Assembly (NCBI GenBank): GCA_022616725.1
Contig: JAKEEH010000400.1
Location: 1-32,644, forward strand
DNA length: 32,644 bases
Direction of reading: 5' to 3'
Source of the DNA: Limisphaerales bacterium
Lineage (GTDB): Bacteria; Verrucomicrobiota; Verrucomicrobiia; Limisphaerales; JAKEEH01
The position numbers and the translations under genes are program-made. The notes under the pieces were generated by a model. The model saw nothing but the letters and a program-made list of their open reading frames with translations. It did not search any database and had not been told where the DNA came from. Below, piece after piece: positions 22,160 through 32,000 of the stretch (positions are counted from its first letter, which is position 1; each line of letters starts with the position of its first letter).

Positions 22160-22735
22160 ATGAATAGTGTCAAACAATGTTCGGTGAACGGATTCGGCTC
22201 GGTTTCGAAAGGAGTCAGGAAAAAACTGGGTGTGATCGCAGTGGCTACGGGTTTGGCCGTGGCGGCGTTTGCCCCCGTTTCCGCGCAGGCGGAGACGATT
22301 ACTCAACTTGAATGTCTGCAATGGTTGGCTCAGGTAACTGGCGAGTCCGGCCAGGCGGACTACGTGCAATGGGCCGGCAGCAAGGGCATAAACCCTGCCG
22401 GCGGCATCCAGCCCAACGCGATCCTGACCCGGGAAGCGCTGGCCCAGATAGTGGGGCAGCTTCTGGGACTTAACGGCAGTAAACGTGGCGCGTCGGACTG
22501 GGCGCAACGCTTGCAGCGCGAAGGCATTGAATTGCCAAGCGAACTGGACCGCGCGAGCATCGTCAGCATGATTGGCAGCATGAACGATCGCCTCGGGACC
22601 ATCGCCGCGACCGATCCGAGCCCGCGCCGCAAAGGTAACGCCGGCCGTGGTAATGGTGAAGATCCGCCGCCTCCTGGCTGGAACAAGAATCCGCGCAATC
22701 CGCACTTCGGGGTGCCGGAAGAGCCGGGTCGATAA
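22160..22735 (+). CDS. Exported protein of unknown function upstream of the O-antigen ligase-like gene
   Basis: I do not recognise the family. The 191-residue product has a long n-region, then a signal peptide (KKLGVIAVATGLAVAAFAP) cleaved near SAQAE. The mature part has a helical core (ECLQWLAQVTGE, then LTREALAQIVGQLLGLNG) faintly like one S-layer-homology unit: helix, a loop, then a Thr-Arg-Glu start to the next helix. A second similar helical stretch is WAQRLQREGIELPSELD. The C-terminus is low-complexity, rich in Gly, Pro, Asn and Arg (GEDPPPPGWNKNP). The gene has its own promoter and lies 66 nt before a polysaccharide polymerase or ligase gene; a role in the same surface-glycan pathway is inference. 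Confidence 0.72.
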   Translation: MNSVKQCSVNGFGSVSKGVRKKLGVIAVATGLAVAAFAPVSAQAETITQLECLQWLAQVTGESGQADYVQWAGSKGINPAGGIQPNAILTREALAQIVGQLLGLNGSKRGASDWAQRLQREGIELPSELDRASIVSMIGSMNDRLGTIAATDPSPRRKGNAGRGNGEDPPPPGWNKNPRNPHFGVPEEPGR

Positions 22736-22743
22736 ATCTCCGA

Positions 22744-22806
22744 CTCATAGTAAGGTTCCTGAAGACTTGACTATGACGGTGCAAGCTTAGGAACCTTAGT
22801 CATGAG
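22744..22806 (+). promoter_or_regulatory. Long inverted repeat that can pair the ribosome-binding site and start codon of the ligase gene
   Basis: TAAGGTTCCT (22751-22760) is perfectly complementary to AGGAACCTTA (22789-22798) around a 28-base loop. Outside it, CTCAT (22744-22748) pairs with ATGAG (22802-22806) across a small internal loop. The right arm contains the AGGA ribosome-binding site and the outer pair contains the ATG at 22802. There is no T tract, so it is not a standard terminator. Confidence 0.6.
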
Positions 22807-24676
22807 GAACGTCCTGGCAGGTGCCATGGTAATCACCATGGCACTCTGCCTTATAGTGGGTGTCGTTTGGTTTGGCGCGGTGACTGTCGATGTCGCCGCG
22901 CCTGCTTTTGCCTTTGCGGTCCTGCTTGGGCTCCTCTGGGCCGGGAAGCTCTTCTTCATGCGGGTGGTCTCGTGGAAGAGCTCACCGATGCACTGGCCAG
23001 TCCTCGCCTTCACCGCCTATGCCGTCATCCGATACTTTGCCTCTCCTATAGAATATGATTCCCGGATGGAGCTTTTTAACGTGCTCCTCCTGGCGTTTGT
23101 ATATTTTGTCTGCGCGTTCAACTTTTATCGCTCCCGTGACCGCAACATTCTGTTGATTGCTCTGTTGGCGCTCACGTTGGGAGAAGCGATTTATGGGTTG
23201 TGGCAGTTCGGCACCAAGTCCGATGCTGTTCTGAACGAATTGCGCCCGCTGAGCTATCGTGGCAGGGCCAGCGGGACTTACTTCTGCCCGAATCACCTCG
23301 CCGGCCTCCTTGAAATTGTGATTTGCCTGGCCATCGGCCGGATTGCGGTGCAGCGGTTTTCGCGCAAATCGGTGGAGAAATCGGCGCTGCAGAAAATAGT
23401 CATTCTTTACATCACCCTGTTCCTCATTACGTGCCTGATCGTGACGTTGTCGCGCTCAAGCTGGGCCTCGCTCGCCGTCGCGCTGGCCACACTGTTCTTC
23501 TGGGGCGACTGGGATTGGCGTGTAATGTGGCCGCGCCTGGCGGTAGCGTTTGCCGCCGTGTGCGCTATCGGGCTGCTCGTTTACAACATCACGCCGGTCC
23601 GAATTTATGTGCAGGAAACCCTCTCCGGGGAACAGGCCAAGGACGGCTCGGCGTTTCGCGATCCAAGCTTTGGCGGGCGGACTCTCATGTGGGGCGCGAC
23701 GGCCGGCATGATCAAGGACTACCCGGCATTAGGGACCGGTCCGGGGACCTGGCAATGGTTTCATCCCAAGTATCGCCCCCAGGAGCTTCAGGCGCATCCG
23801 GAGCATGCGCACAACGACATTTTGCAACTCGCCTCGGATTACGGCTTGATCGGGTTCGGAATCGTCGTTTGGGCATTTGTGGCCTTCTATCGTCACGCCG
23901 GGTTGCTGGCGCGGCGCAATACGTCTTCCGAGCAACGCTCCTTTGCCGTCGGTTCCGCCCTGGCAGTGACCGCAACGCTGGTTCACTCCTGGTTCGATTT
24001 CAACATGCATATCCTGGCCAACGCCCTCCTGCTGGTAACGCTTATGGGCTTCACCGTGGCGATGGACGACAGTGGAGAGCGTTACAAGAGACAGGAATTG
24101 CCACGCCTGCCCAGGTTTGCCCTCGGCCTCGCGATTCTGGCGCTTTGCGCGGGGGCGATCTGGTTTGTGCGCCCGGCCGCTCTGGCGTTTTCTTACACCA
24201 CCGAAGGCGACGATTCGAAGGACATCCTGCAATGGGATCGCGCGCTCGCGCTCTACAACACGGCTATGCGGTTTGATCCAAAACTGCCCGACGCCTACTA
24301 CAAAGCCGGCCAGGTTGCCGCCTCGAAAGCCCGCTGGCGGATCGGCCCCGACAAGGCTGAAGAGCGGAAACAACTCGCCCGCGAGGCCGTCGGTTATTTT
24401 GAGCGCGCCGTGGCGCTGAACCCTTTCCACACGTTCGCGATCATCCGGCTGGGGCAGGCGTATGAGATGGCGGGCGATTTTGAAGCTGCCGCCCGGTGTT
24501 TCAAGCGCGCCATCGAGCTGGAGCCGACCAGCGCCTACGTTTACGAACAAATGGGACTTTTCAGCCGCCGTACCGGCGACGAAGCTGCCGCCCTCGAAGC
24601 GTTTGAAAAGTCGCGCAAGCTGCGATGGGACATCGTTGCGGAGCTTAACATTTTAGACCTGAAGGCGCCCCAATAG
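22802..24676 (+). CDS. O-antigen ligase / polymerase family (Wzy_C) membrane protein with C-terminal TPR domain
   Basis: This family transfers or polymerises lipid-linked glycans on the periplasmic side of the inner membrane. The 624-residue product has about ten to twelve membrane helices over residues 5-460. Family signatures are CPNHLAG (164-167), TLSRSSWASL (Arg218), the periplasmic loop LGTGPGTWQWFHPKYRP (310 onward) and EHAHNDILQLASDYGLIGF (His335, His337), where catalysis is thought to occur. Residues 470-610 are TPR repeats (AALEAFEKS, EAAARCFKRAIELEP). The ATG at 22802 sits in an inverted repeat; ATGs at 22826 and 22838 lie in a second hairpin. Distinguishing ligase, polymerase and protein glycosyltransferase is not possible from sequence alone. 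Confidence 0.88.
   Translation: MRNVLAGAMVITMALCLIVGVVWFGAVTVDVAAPAFAFAVLLGLLWAGKLFFMRVVSWKSSPMHWPVLAFTAYAVIRYFASPIEYDSRMELFNVLLLAFVYFVCAFNFYRSRDRNILLIALLALTLGEAIYGLWQFGTKSDAVLNELRPLSYRGRASGTYFCPNHLAGLLEIVICLAIGRIAVQRFSRKSVEKSALQKIVILYITLFLITCLIVTLSRSSWASLAVALATLFFWGDWDWRVMWPRLAVAFAAVCAIGLLVYNITPVRIYVQETLSGEQAKDGSAFRDPSFGGRTLMWGATAGMIKDYPALGTGPGTWQWFHPKYRPQELQAHPEHAHNDILQLASDYGLIGFGIVVWAFVAFYRHAGLLARRNTSSEQRSFAVGSALAVTATLVHSWFDFNMHILANALLLVTLMGFTVAMDDSGERYKRQELPRLPRFALGLAILALCAGAIWFVRPAALAFSYTTEGDDSKDILQWDRALALYNTAMRFDPKLPDAYYKAGQVAASKARWRIGPDKAEERKQLAREAVGYFERAVALNPFHTFAIIRLGQAYEMAGDFEAAARCFKRAIELEPTSAYVYEQMGLFSRRTGDEAAALEAFEKSRKLRWDIVAELNILDLKAPQ
22821..22844 (+). repeat. Perfect 10-bp stem, 4-base loop hairpin at codons 7-15 of the ligase gene
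   Basis: GTGCCATGGT-aatc-ACCATGGCAC forms a strong RNA hairpin starting 19 bases after the ATG at 22802. It contains the two alternative ATG codons (22826, 22838). As coding sequence it gives GAMVITMAL, an ordinary hydrophobic segment, so the perfect palindrome is not forced by the protein. Confidence 0.6.
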
Positions 24677-24744
24677 GTCACGCGAGGTCTTCGCGGATGG
24701 GCGCCGCCCTGCACGGCCACATCGGGCTTGCAGACCACTCGTAA

Positions 24745-25974
<1,230 letters not shown>

Positions 25975-26025
25975 ATTTGTAACTGGGGCAGAGCCGCTGT
26001 CTTCGCAGGGTGTCTTCCTTGACAG

Positions 26026-26049
26026 TTTGGCCGTATGAATGCGGCCAAA
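26026..26049. repeat. 8-bp inverted repeat between the esterase and deacetylase genes
   Basis: TTTGGCCG-tatgaatg-CGGCCAAA forms a stem-loop in the 143-bp gap, about 50 bases after the esterase stop. No clear T tract follows on the + strand, so a terminator role is uncertain; it could be an operator or a processing site. The TTGACA at 26019-26024 has no matching -10 box. Confidence 0.4.
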
Positions 26050-26117
26050 AAGAGTTGCGTCTTGCGGAAATCCGCCAAGAATAGGGTCGATTCAGCAAAC
26101 CGACGAAAGGAACTCTT

Positions 26118-27044
26118 ATGCTGCGCTCGATGATTCATTCTCTGGCCTTCCTCACGGCGTTTTTCATCTCATTTCAGATGGCGCACTCAGCCATCGAAGG
26201 CGTCACAATGCCGCCCGAGGACGGCAAACTGCGCATCATCTGTTTTGGGGCACACCCGGATGACTGTGAACTCCAAGCCGGCGGCACCGCGGCCATGTGG
26301 GCCGCGAAAGGACACCATGTGCTGTTCGTGTCGGTGACGAATGGTGATATTGGCCATTGGCGCGAAGCCGGCGGGCCGCTGGCGCTGCGCCGCAAGGTCG
26401 AGGTGAACAAAGCCCATAAGCTCCTCGGCATTCAGGGGGTGATTCTGGACATTCATGACGGCGAATTGCTGCCGACGGTTGATAACCGGCGCATGTTGAC
26501 GCGGCTGATTCGCGAATGGAAAGCCGACATCGTCATGGGCCATCGGCCCAATGATTACCATCCCGACCACCGTTACACCGGGGTGCTCGTGCAGGACGCC
26601 GCTTACATGGTCACGGTGCCGTTTTTCTGCCCGGATGTACCACCGCTGAAGAAGAATCCGGTATTCCTGTATTACCAGGACCGATTCCAAAAGCCGAATC
26701 CGTTCGACCCGGACGTGGTCGTGGCGGTTGATTCCGTGATGGATAAGAAGCTCGATGCGCTTGGCGTCATGGTGTCGCAATTCTACGAGGGCGGGGCCAA
26801 TGGTTCGGAGGAACTGGTGCCTTCCGACCCCGAGAAACAGAAAGCCCGCCATCAGCAGGTGCGAGACGGCTTCTCGAGGCGCAACCAGTCGATCGCAGAC
26901 CGGTTTCGCGAAAAGCTTCAGGACTGGTATCCGCAGAGCGACGCCGCGAAGGTGAAGTTTGCCGAAGCGTTCGAAGTCTGCGAATACGGCAGTCAGCCGG
27001 ATAAGGCGCAGCTCAAGCGCTTGTTCCCGTTTTTTGAGAAATAG
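26118..27044 (+). CDS. Exported PIG-L family de-N-acetylase (LmbE-like)
   Basis: PIG-L/LmbE enzymes are zinc-dependent hydrolases that remove N-acetyl groups from GlcNAc-containing compounds. The 308-residue product has a signal-like N-terminus (HSLAFLTAFFISFQMAHSA) followed by the Rossmann-type PIG-L domain. Zinc ligands and catalytic residues are visible: AHPDD (His46, Asp48 catalytic base, Asp49 ligand) and HRPNDYHPDH (His142, His148, His151). A ribosome-binding site AAAGGA precedes the ATG. The signal peptide places it outside the cytoplasm, unlike many LmbE proteins. The next gene, an HGSNAT-like acetyltransferase, begins 15 nt downstream; opposing acetyl chemistry in one operon is notable. 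Confidence 0.88.
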   Translation: MLRSMIHSLAFLTAFFISFQMAHSAIEGVTMPPEDGKLRIICFGAHPDDCELQAGGTAAMWAAKGHHVLFVSVTNGDIGHWREAGGPLALRRKVEVNKAHKLLGIQGVILDIHDGELLPTVDNRRMLTRLIREWKADIVMGHRPNDYHPDHRYTGVLVQDAAYMVTVPFFCPDVPPLKKNPVFLYYQDRFQKPNPFDPDVVVAVDSVMDKKLDALGVMVSQFYEGGANGSEELVPSDPEKQKARHQQVRDGFSRRNQSIADRFREKLQDWYPQSDAAKVKFAEAFEVCEYGSQPDKAQLKRLFPFFEK

Positions 27045-27059
27045 AACGGGTTCGTGAGC

Positions 27060-28196
27060 ATGAGTACTGCGACGCTTCCTGAACCGATTGCGCGATCGGC
27101 GCCTGTCCAGCCCGAATCGATCAGTCGCACCGCGTCAGTGCGGCTCGAATCGCTCGATGCGTATCGCGGCCTGATCATGCTCACGCTGCTGGCCGGGAGT
27201 ATCTTCCAATCCCTGAAGGGACATCCTGTTTGGCATTGGCTTTACGTGCAGAACGAACACGTCGCGTGGGAGGGCTGTGTCTATTGGGATCTCATTCAGC
27301 CCTCATTCATGTTCATGGTGGGCGTAGCAATGCCGTTTGCTTTTGCCCGGCGGTCGGCGCTGGGCGATTCCTGGCGCCGCCAGTTCCGGCACGTGCTCAT
27401 TCGCGCGGTCAACCTCTGCGCCATTGGCATTCTGCTTGATCATATCGGCGCGCAGAAAATCCAGATCGGGTTCATCCGGGTGCTGCAGCAGATTGCGTTT
27501 GGCTACGTTTGCGCGTTTTTTGTTCTTGGGCGGAGTTTTCGCACGCAGGGACTCGTCGCCGCAGCGATACTCGTCGGCTACAACCTTCTCTGGATGTTCA
27601 ACCCGTGGAACGGTCCCGGGGGGCCCTGGGCGATGGGCAATGAAAATATCGGCAGCGCCTTCGACCGTTGGATGCTTGGCCGAAATTATTCCGGCTACTA
27701 CGTCGGAATGAACGCCATTCCGTCCACCGCCACGATCATTTTCGGGGTGATGGCCGGCCAACTTATTTTACAGCGGCGGCCGCACAACCGCACCATGCTG
27801 ACGCTGCTCATCGCCGGGATGAGTGGCATCGCGCTGGGGCTTGCGGTCAGTCCATGGCTGCCGTTGATCAAACGGATCTGGACGCCAAGTTTTGCCGTGT
27901 TCGCGGCGGGTTGCACTACGTTGATCCTGCTGGCCTTTTATTGGGCGATTGAAGTGATGAACTGCAGGCGCTGGGCGTTTCCATTGGTCGTGGTTGGAAT
28001 GAATTCCATCACCGCTTACGTCCTCGGTAGCGCATTTGGCAACTGGTTTCGGAGCGCCAGCGGCGCGTGGATCGGATGGTTGAAGGAGCCGCTGGGCGAT
28101 GCGTGGTTTCCTGTGTTTCAAAAGGCGCTTTTTGCCCTCGCCGCCTGGGGCGTGTTGTACTGGTTGTATCGGCGGAAGATTTTCTTCAAATGCTAA
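27060..28196 (+). CDS. HGSNAT-like transmembrane acyltransferase (DUF5009/YeiB-related)
   Basis: Members resemble heparan-alpha-glucosaminide N-acetyltransferase, which carries acetyl from cytosolic acetyl-CoA across a membrane to an amino sugar. ATG 27060 (378 residues) is preferred over GTG 27054. After a short cytoplasmic head comes the family signature RLESLDAYRGLIM at about 28-40, then the periplasmic HVAWEGCVYWDLIQP whose His67 aligns by eye with the histidine of the HASWNG motif in human HGSNAT. About ten membrane helices follow, with IRVLQQIAFGY and VGMNSITAYVLG as further conserved-type segments. It sits between a secreted deacetylase and a DUF1080 protein. The acceptor is unknown. 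Confidence 0.85.
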   Translation: MSTATLPEPIARSAPVQPESISRTASVRLESLDAYRGLIMLTLLAGSIFQSLKGHPVWHWLYVQNEHVAWEGCVYWDLIQPSFMFMVGVAMPFAFARRSALGDSWRRQFRHVLIRAVNLCAIGILLDHIGAQKIQIGFIRVLQQIAFGYVCAFFVLGRSFRTQGLVAAAILVGYNLLWMFNPWNGPGGPWAMGNENIGSAFDRWMLGRNYSGYYVGMNAIPSTATIIFGVMAGQLILQRRPHNRTMLTLLIAGMSGIALGLAVSPWLPLIKRIWTPSFAVFAAGCTTLILLAFYWAIEVMNCRRWAFPLVVVGMNSITAYVLGSAFGNWFRSASGAWIGWLKEPLGDAWFPVFQKALFALAAWGVLYWLYRRKIFFKC

Positions 28197-28214
28197 ACCT
28201 CAACATGTGACGCT

Positions 28215-28946
28215 ATGAACTGGAATTCCTTGCTGCCAACGACTGCGTTCGCCGTTCTTGCATGCGGTGTCGTCCTTAACGCCGCCCCGGCGGAACTGAA
28301 TCAGTTAACAGAAGCCGAAAAAGCAGCCGGCTGGAAACTGCTGTTTGACGGAAAGACCACGACTGGGTGGCGCGGATACAAGATGGACAAGATGCCACCC
28401 GGTTGGTCGGTGGTCGATGGCGCGTTGGTCCGGCTCAAAGGCGGCGAGGGCGGCAAAGGCGCTGGCGGCGGGGACGACATCGTCACGACCGAAGAATACG
28501 AAAGCTTCGACCTGCAATTGGAATGGAAGATCGTTGCCAACGGGAACAGCGGCGTCCTGTATCATGTCTCCGAAGAGCCAGTCACGGCCTGGCATTACGC
28601 TCCTGAAGTGCAGATCCTCGACAACGGCCCGCACAAGAATCGCACCAAGACGCAGCATGCCGCCGCGTTATACGACTTGTACGCGCCCTCGAAGGACACT
28701 ACCAAACCCGTCGGGCAATGGAACCACATGCGGGTTCTCGTCAATGGCGTTCACGTCGAGCACTGGCTCAACGGCGAAAAGGTGGTCGAATACGAAGTGG
28801 GGAGCAGTGATTGGAAGGAACGCATCGCAAAAAGCAAATTCAAGGACAAACCGAAGTTTGGAACTCTTAAAAAGGGACCGATTTGCCTGCAGGATCACTC
28901 TGATCGGATTGAATTTCGGAATATCAAGATTCGGGTGATCCGATAA
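28215..28946 (+). CDS. Exported DUF1080 protein (3-keto-disaccharide hydrolase domain)
   Basis: DUF1080 is a concanavalin-like jelly-roll domain; characterised members hydrolyse 3-keto-glycosides. The 243-residue product has a signal peptide (about residues 1-26, ending NAAPA), then AGWKLLFDGKTTTGWRGYK, the typical start of the domain, NSGVLYHVSEE, APEVQILDNG and WNHMRVLVNGVHVEHWLNG, followed by a C-terminal IEFRNIKIRVI strand. All are standard DUF1080 features, with the usual length. The start lies 18 nt after the acyltransferase stop, in line with one operon. No 3-dehydrogenase (GMC or Gfo/Idh) partner is in the window, so the keto-sugar role is only family-based. Confidence 0.92.
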   Translation: MNWNSLLPTTAFAVLACGVVLNAAPAELNQLTEAEKAAGWKLLFDGKTTTGWRGYKMDKMPPGWSVVDGALVRLKGGEGGKGAGGGDDIVTTEEYESFDLQLEWKIVANGNSGVLYHVSEEPVTAWHYAPEVQILDNGPHKNRTKTQHAAALYDLYAPSKDTTKPVGQWNHMRVLVNGVHVEHWLNGEKVVEYEVGSSDWKERIAKSKFKDKPKFGTLKKGPICLQDHSDRIEFRNIKIRVIR

Positions 28947-29099
28947 TGATGCCACCAACGAGGAGTGGCGTTTAGCAGCAGGAAAACCCTTGCCCTTGAG
29001 GATGGGTTGCAAGAAGGCTCTCACTGGAAGCGATCTGTCCAGCGCATCCTTTCGGCGTTATGCCGAATTTCGCATTTCGGATGGCAACCTACTAAACTA

Positions 29100-32000
29100 T
29101 CACGGCTTCACGATCTCGATTGCGTTAATTGCCGCGCGGTATTGACCATCTATTCCCATCTTAGGCACCAGTTTAATATTGACAGGACTGGCAAAGGCCT
29201 GAATCGTGACCTCGTATATGTAAGCGCGGTTGGCCGCTCCCGCGACAGCACGGATGTCGAAGTTCTCGTATTGGAGAACGTTGTTCACGCAGATGTCGAA
29301 AACCTGGTAGCCAATCATGTTGTTCCAGTATATTTCGGCGAAATGAAGCCTCACCGTGTAAAATGTGCCGTTTGGTTGGGGAACCTCAAGACCGTAGGAA
29401 ATCGGTTCGGTAGATGTTTCTGGGTCATAGTCGTCCCAGCGGACCCGTATGGATTGATAGACTTTTTCTGGCGCCGGGTCGGTCAGACCTGATCGGTTGA
29501 TGGCATTGATGTTGTAATAAACTGCCGGTTTTGTACTCGAAGACAACTGGACTGCAATGGACTGTTCATTGCCTTGGAAACCATTGTCGTTATCGAACGG
29601 TGGAAGATACTCGATGGCGTCGTCAAAACTTGCACCGTTATTTGAAGTCCGTCCCAAGTTTACAGCGATGATCCGCTTGGTGCCCGCAGTATTGCGAGTC
29701 ACGTTGGCCGGCAGCAGGTTCCCGGCAACGTCTTTGACCCCGCTCAACACTTTAATTGTCACCGTCCCGGAAGCAATAATGTCACCGCTGTTCCAGACCA
29801 GCCGATAGACAGTTGGCATAATGCGCAGCACTTTGTTTGGATTGAGGGTCAATGAACCCTGGCCTACTGTGATCTGGTATTTTGTAGGGTCTTCTGCGCC
29901 TTCGCCCATCGGCTCGCTAAATGTCACGTCCACTGCCCGATGGTTAATCGTTTGCGCCAGCGTGAAGGTCGGAGCTGTTGTATCAGCCGTCGTTGCCGCC
30001 AGCGCAAGCTGTGCGTTGAGCCGGCCATGTCCATAGTAATCATTTCGCGTCAGCGGCGGCGTGCCGGTGTAAGCAACGGGTCCAACTTTGTCACAGTTCT
30101 GGGTCAGTTTGGAAACTACACTGGCACGCGTCAGGTTGCCGTCCTTAGAAAGAACCAAGGCGGCGATTCCAGCCGCCAGCGGCGCCGCGGCTGACGTACC
30201 GCCGAAATCCAGACGATAATCGTCCCAGCCGAGGTAGCCGTAACTCCCTGTTCGATCCGTTGTCGCGATTGCGCCGTAACCGCCGTCGCTGGGAGCCAGG
30301 AAATCCAAACTTGGTCCGTACTGACTGTAAGAAACCCGGTAATCGAAATCGCCAGAGGCACCGACTGCCAGCACATAGCTTAAGTTCGCAGGGTAGTTGA
30401 CCGCCGTTTTCGGGTTACGGGGTTTACCAGACAACTGATTTAACGGAGGCACGCCCGAAAGAGGGTTTCCGCTTGCGTCAGTGATGCGCATCAACGCTAC
30501 ATCGCCGCCCTCGGACTCAAGCCATCTTCTATGCATTATCGTGCTTTGCTGCGAAGTGATATTAAAAGGCCGGGTAACAATCGCGGACCATTGGTTATGT
30601 CCAATGGTTCCCGATCTCCAGGCATAGGGCGTAGTGCCATGCGCATGCGCTGGATCAATGGAGCCTGACCATAATAATTGGGGCTGCGGGGGCTGCGTCG
30701 GCGTTGCAACGGTGAACCAATTGGATGGTAATGTATCGCTGTCCAATCGCTCCCGCGTTCCGTCGGGAAATGTGACATCCGCAAGCCAAAAGCAATCATT
30801 GGGTGTCGCGGACCCAACGCCATCTTTGTTGTATTCGAATCGCACTCGGCAGGTCTGGGGTTGACCGAGCACATCGAAAAGAGGCTCCTCCCACGGACCC
30901 CAGAGGTATTTGTAACTATTACCATCGAGATAATCCTCCCCGTCTGCCTTATTCCCGGACGAACACAAAACGGGGCAACCTTTCCCACCGCGGCCATAAT
31001 TCCACGCGTACCAAAAACCTGAGGAGACGGTGCTACTCGGAGTATCCAAGTGCCAACTGCAATTGATCACATCCGCGTTATCGGCCGCGTAAACAATGGC
31101 TCGGTACATATCGACAGGTGTGGCGCCAAGCATCCGGACCGGAAGGATTCTGCATTTACCCGCGACGCCGGCCACTCCAGTCAAATTGTTCACCTCGGCG
31201 GCTGCAATACCAGCGACCGCTGTTCCGTGATTGTCGTTGTCCCAATGCGGGTTTGGATCATTCTCATTGTCCCAGAAATCAAAGCCCGGAATGATGTTGT
31301 CATTCAAGTCGGGATGGCTTGTTTGCACGCCGTCATCCAGAATGGCAATCCGAATGCCTCGACTGCCGTAGCCCTGGCTGCCATTCCAGGCCTCTTCCGC
31401 ATAAACGTCGGCGTCCAAAACACCTCCGGTTTGTTGTGTGTTCCGCAAATTCCACTGGTTGCCAAACAGCGGGTCGTTAGGAAGCACGTCTTTCTGGACT
31501 TCCTGCGCCATGTTAGGCTCTGCCCAAAGGACCTCGGGACGCTGGCGGAGAGCATGACACACTGTGAATGGATTGAAATTCTTCGGCTGAAGGAACCTCA
31601 AAACATATATACCTAGGCCGACACTAAGAGTATCGATCACTTCCACGTCGAACCCCGCGAAAAGGTGGAGCTGGCTGGGATCCAACTGTGCGTTCAGGCG
31701 AACCACGAATTCGTCGTTTAGAAAGTGACGCACGCCGGAAACAGGATGGACGTAAACTGGATAAGCGAAGCGGACATTGGGATCCTGATTCAGCGAAGTG
31801 ATCGCCTCCTTGCTTGCAGCTTCGTTCACCGGACCGTCAGACTGCATTTTGTAAAACGGTAGCGTGACTGCCTGCTCGCGTTCCTTATCGAACCTGGCGC
31901 CATTCGGAGCCGTGAGTGTGTCTGCGACGGCCGGCTGACGGGTTGGACCGAGCCTCACTGTCACCTCGCCCGGTTTTTGCTTCAGGACAATGGGAACGCC

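Noticed and set aside
24681-24695. CGCGA-ggtct-TCGCG hairpin after the ligase stop
   Set aside because: Short five-pair stem without a T tract; too weak to call a terminator.
28947-29099. Gap between DUF1080 and the S8 protease searched for a bidirectional terminator
   Set aside because: Only a four-pair CGGC/GCCG stem is seen, with no T tract on either strand.
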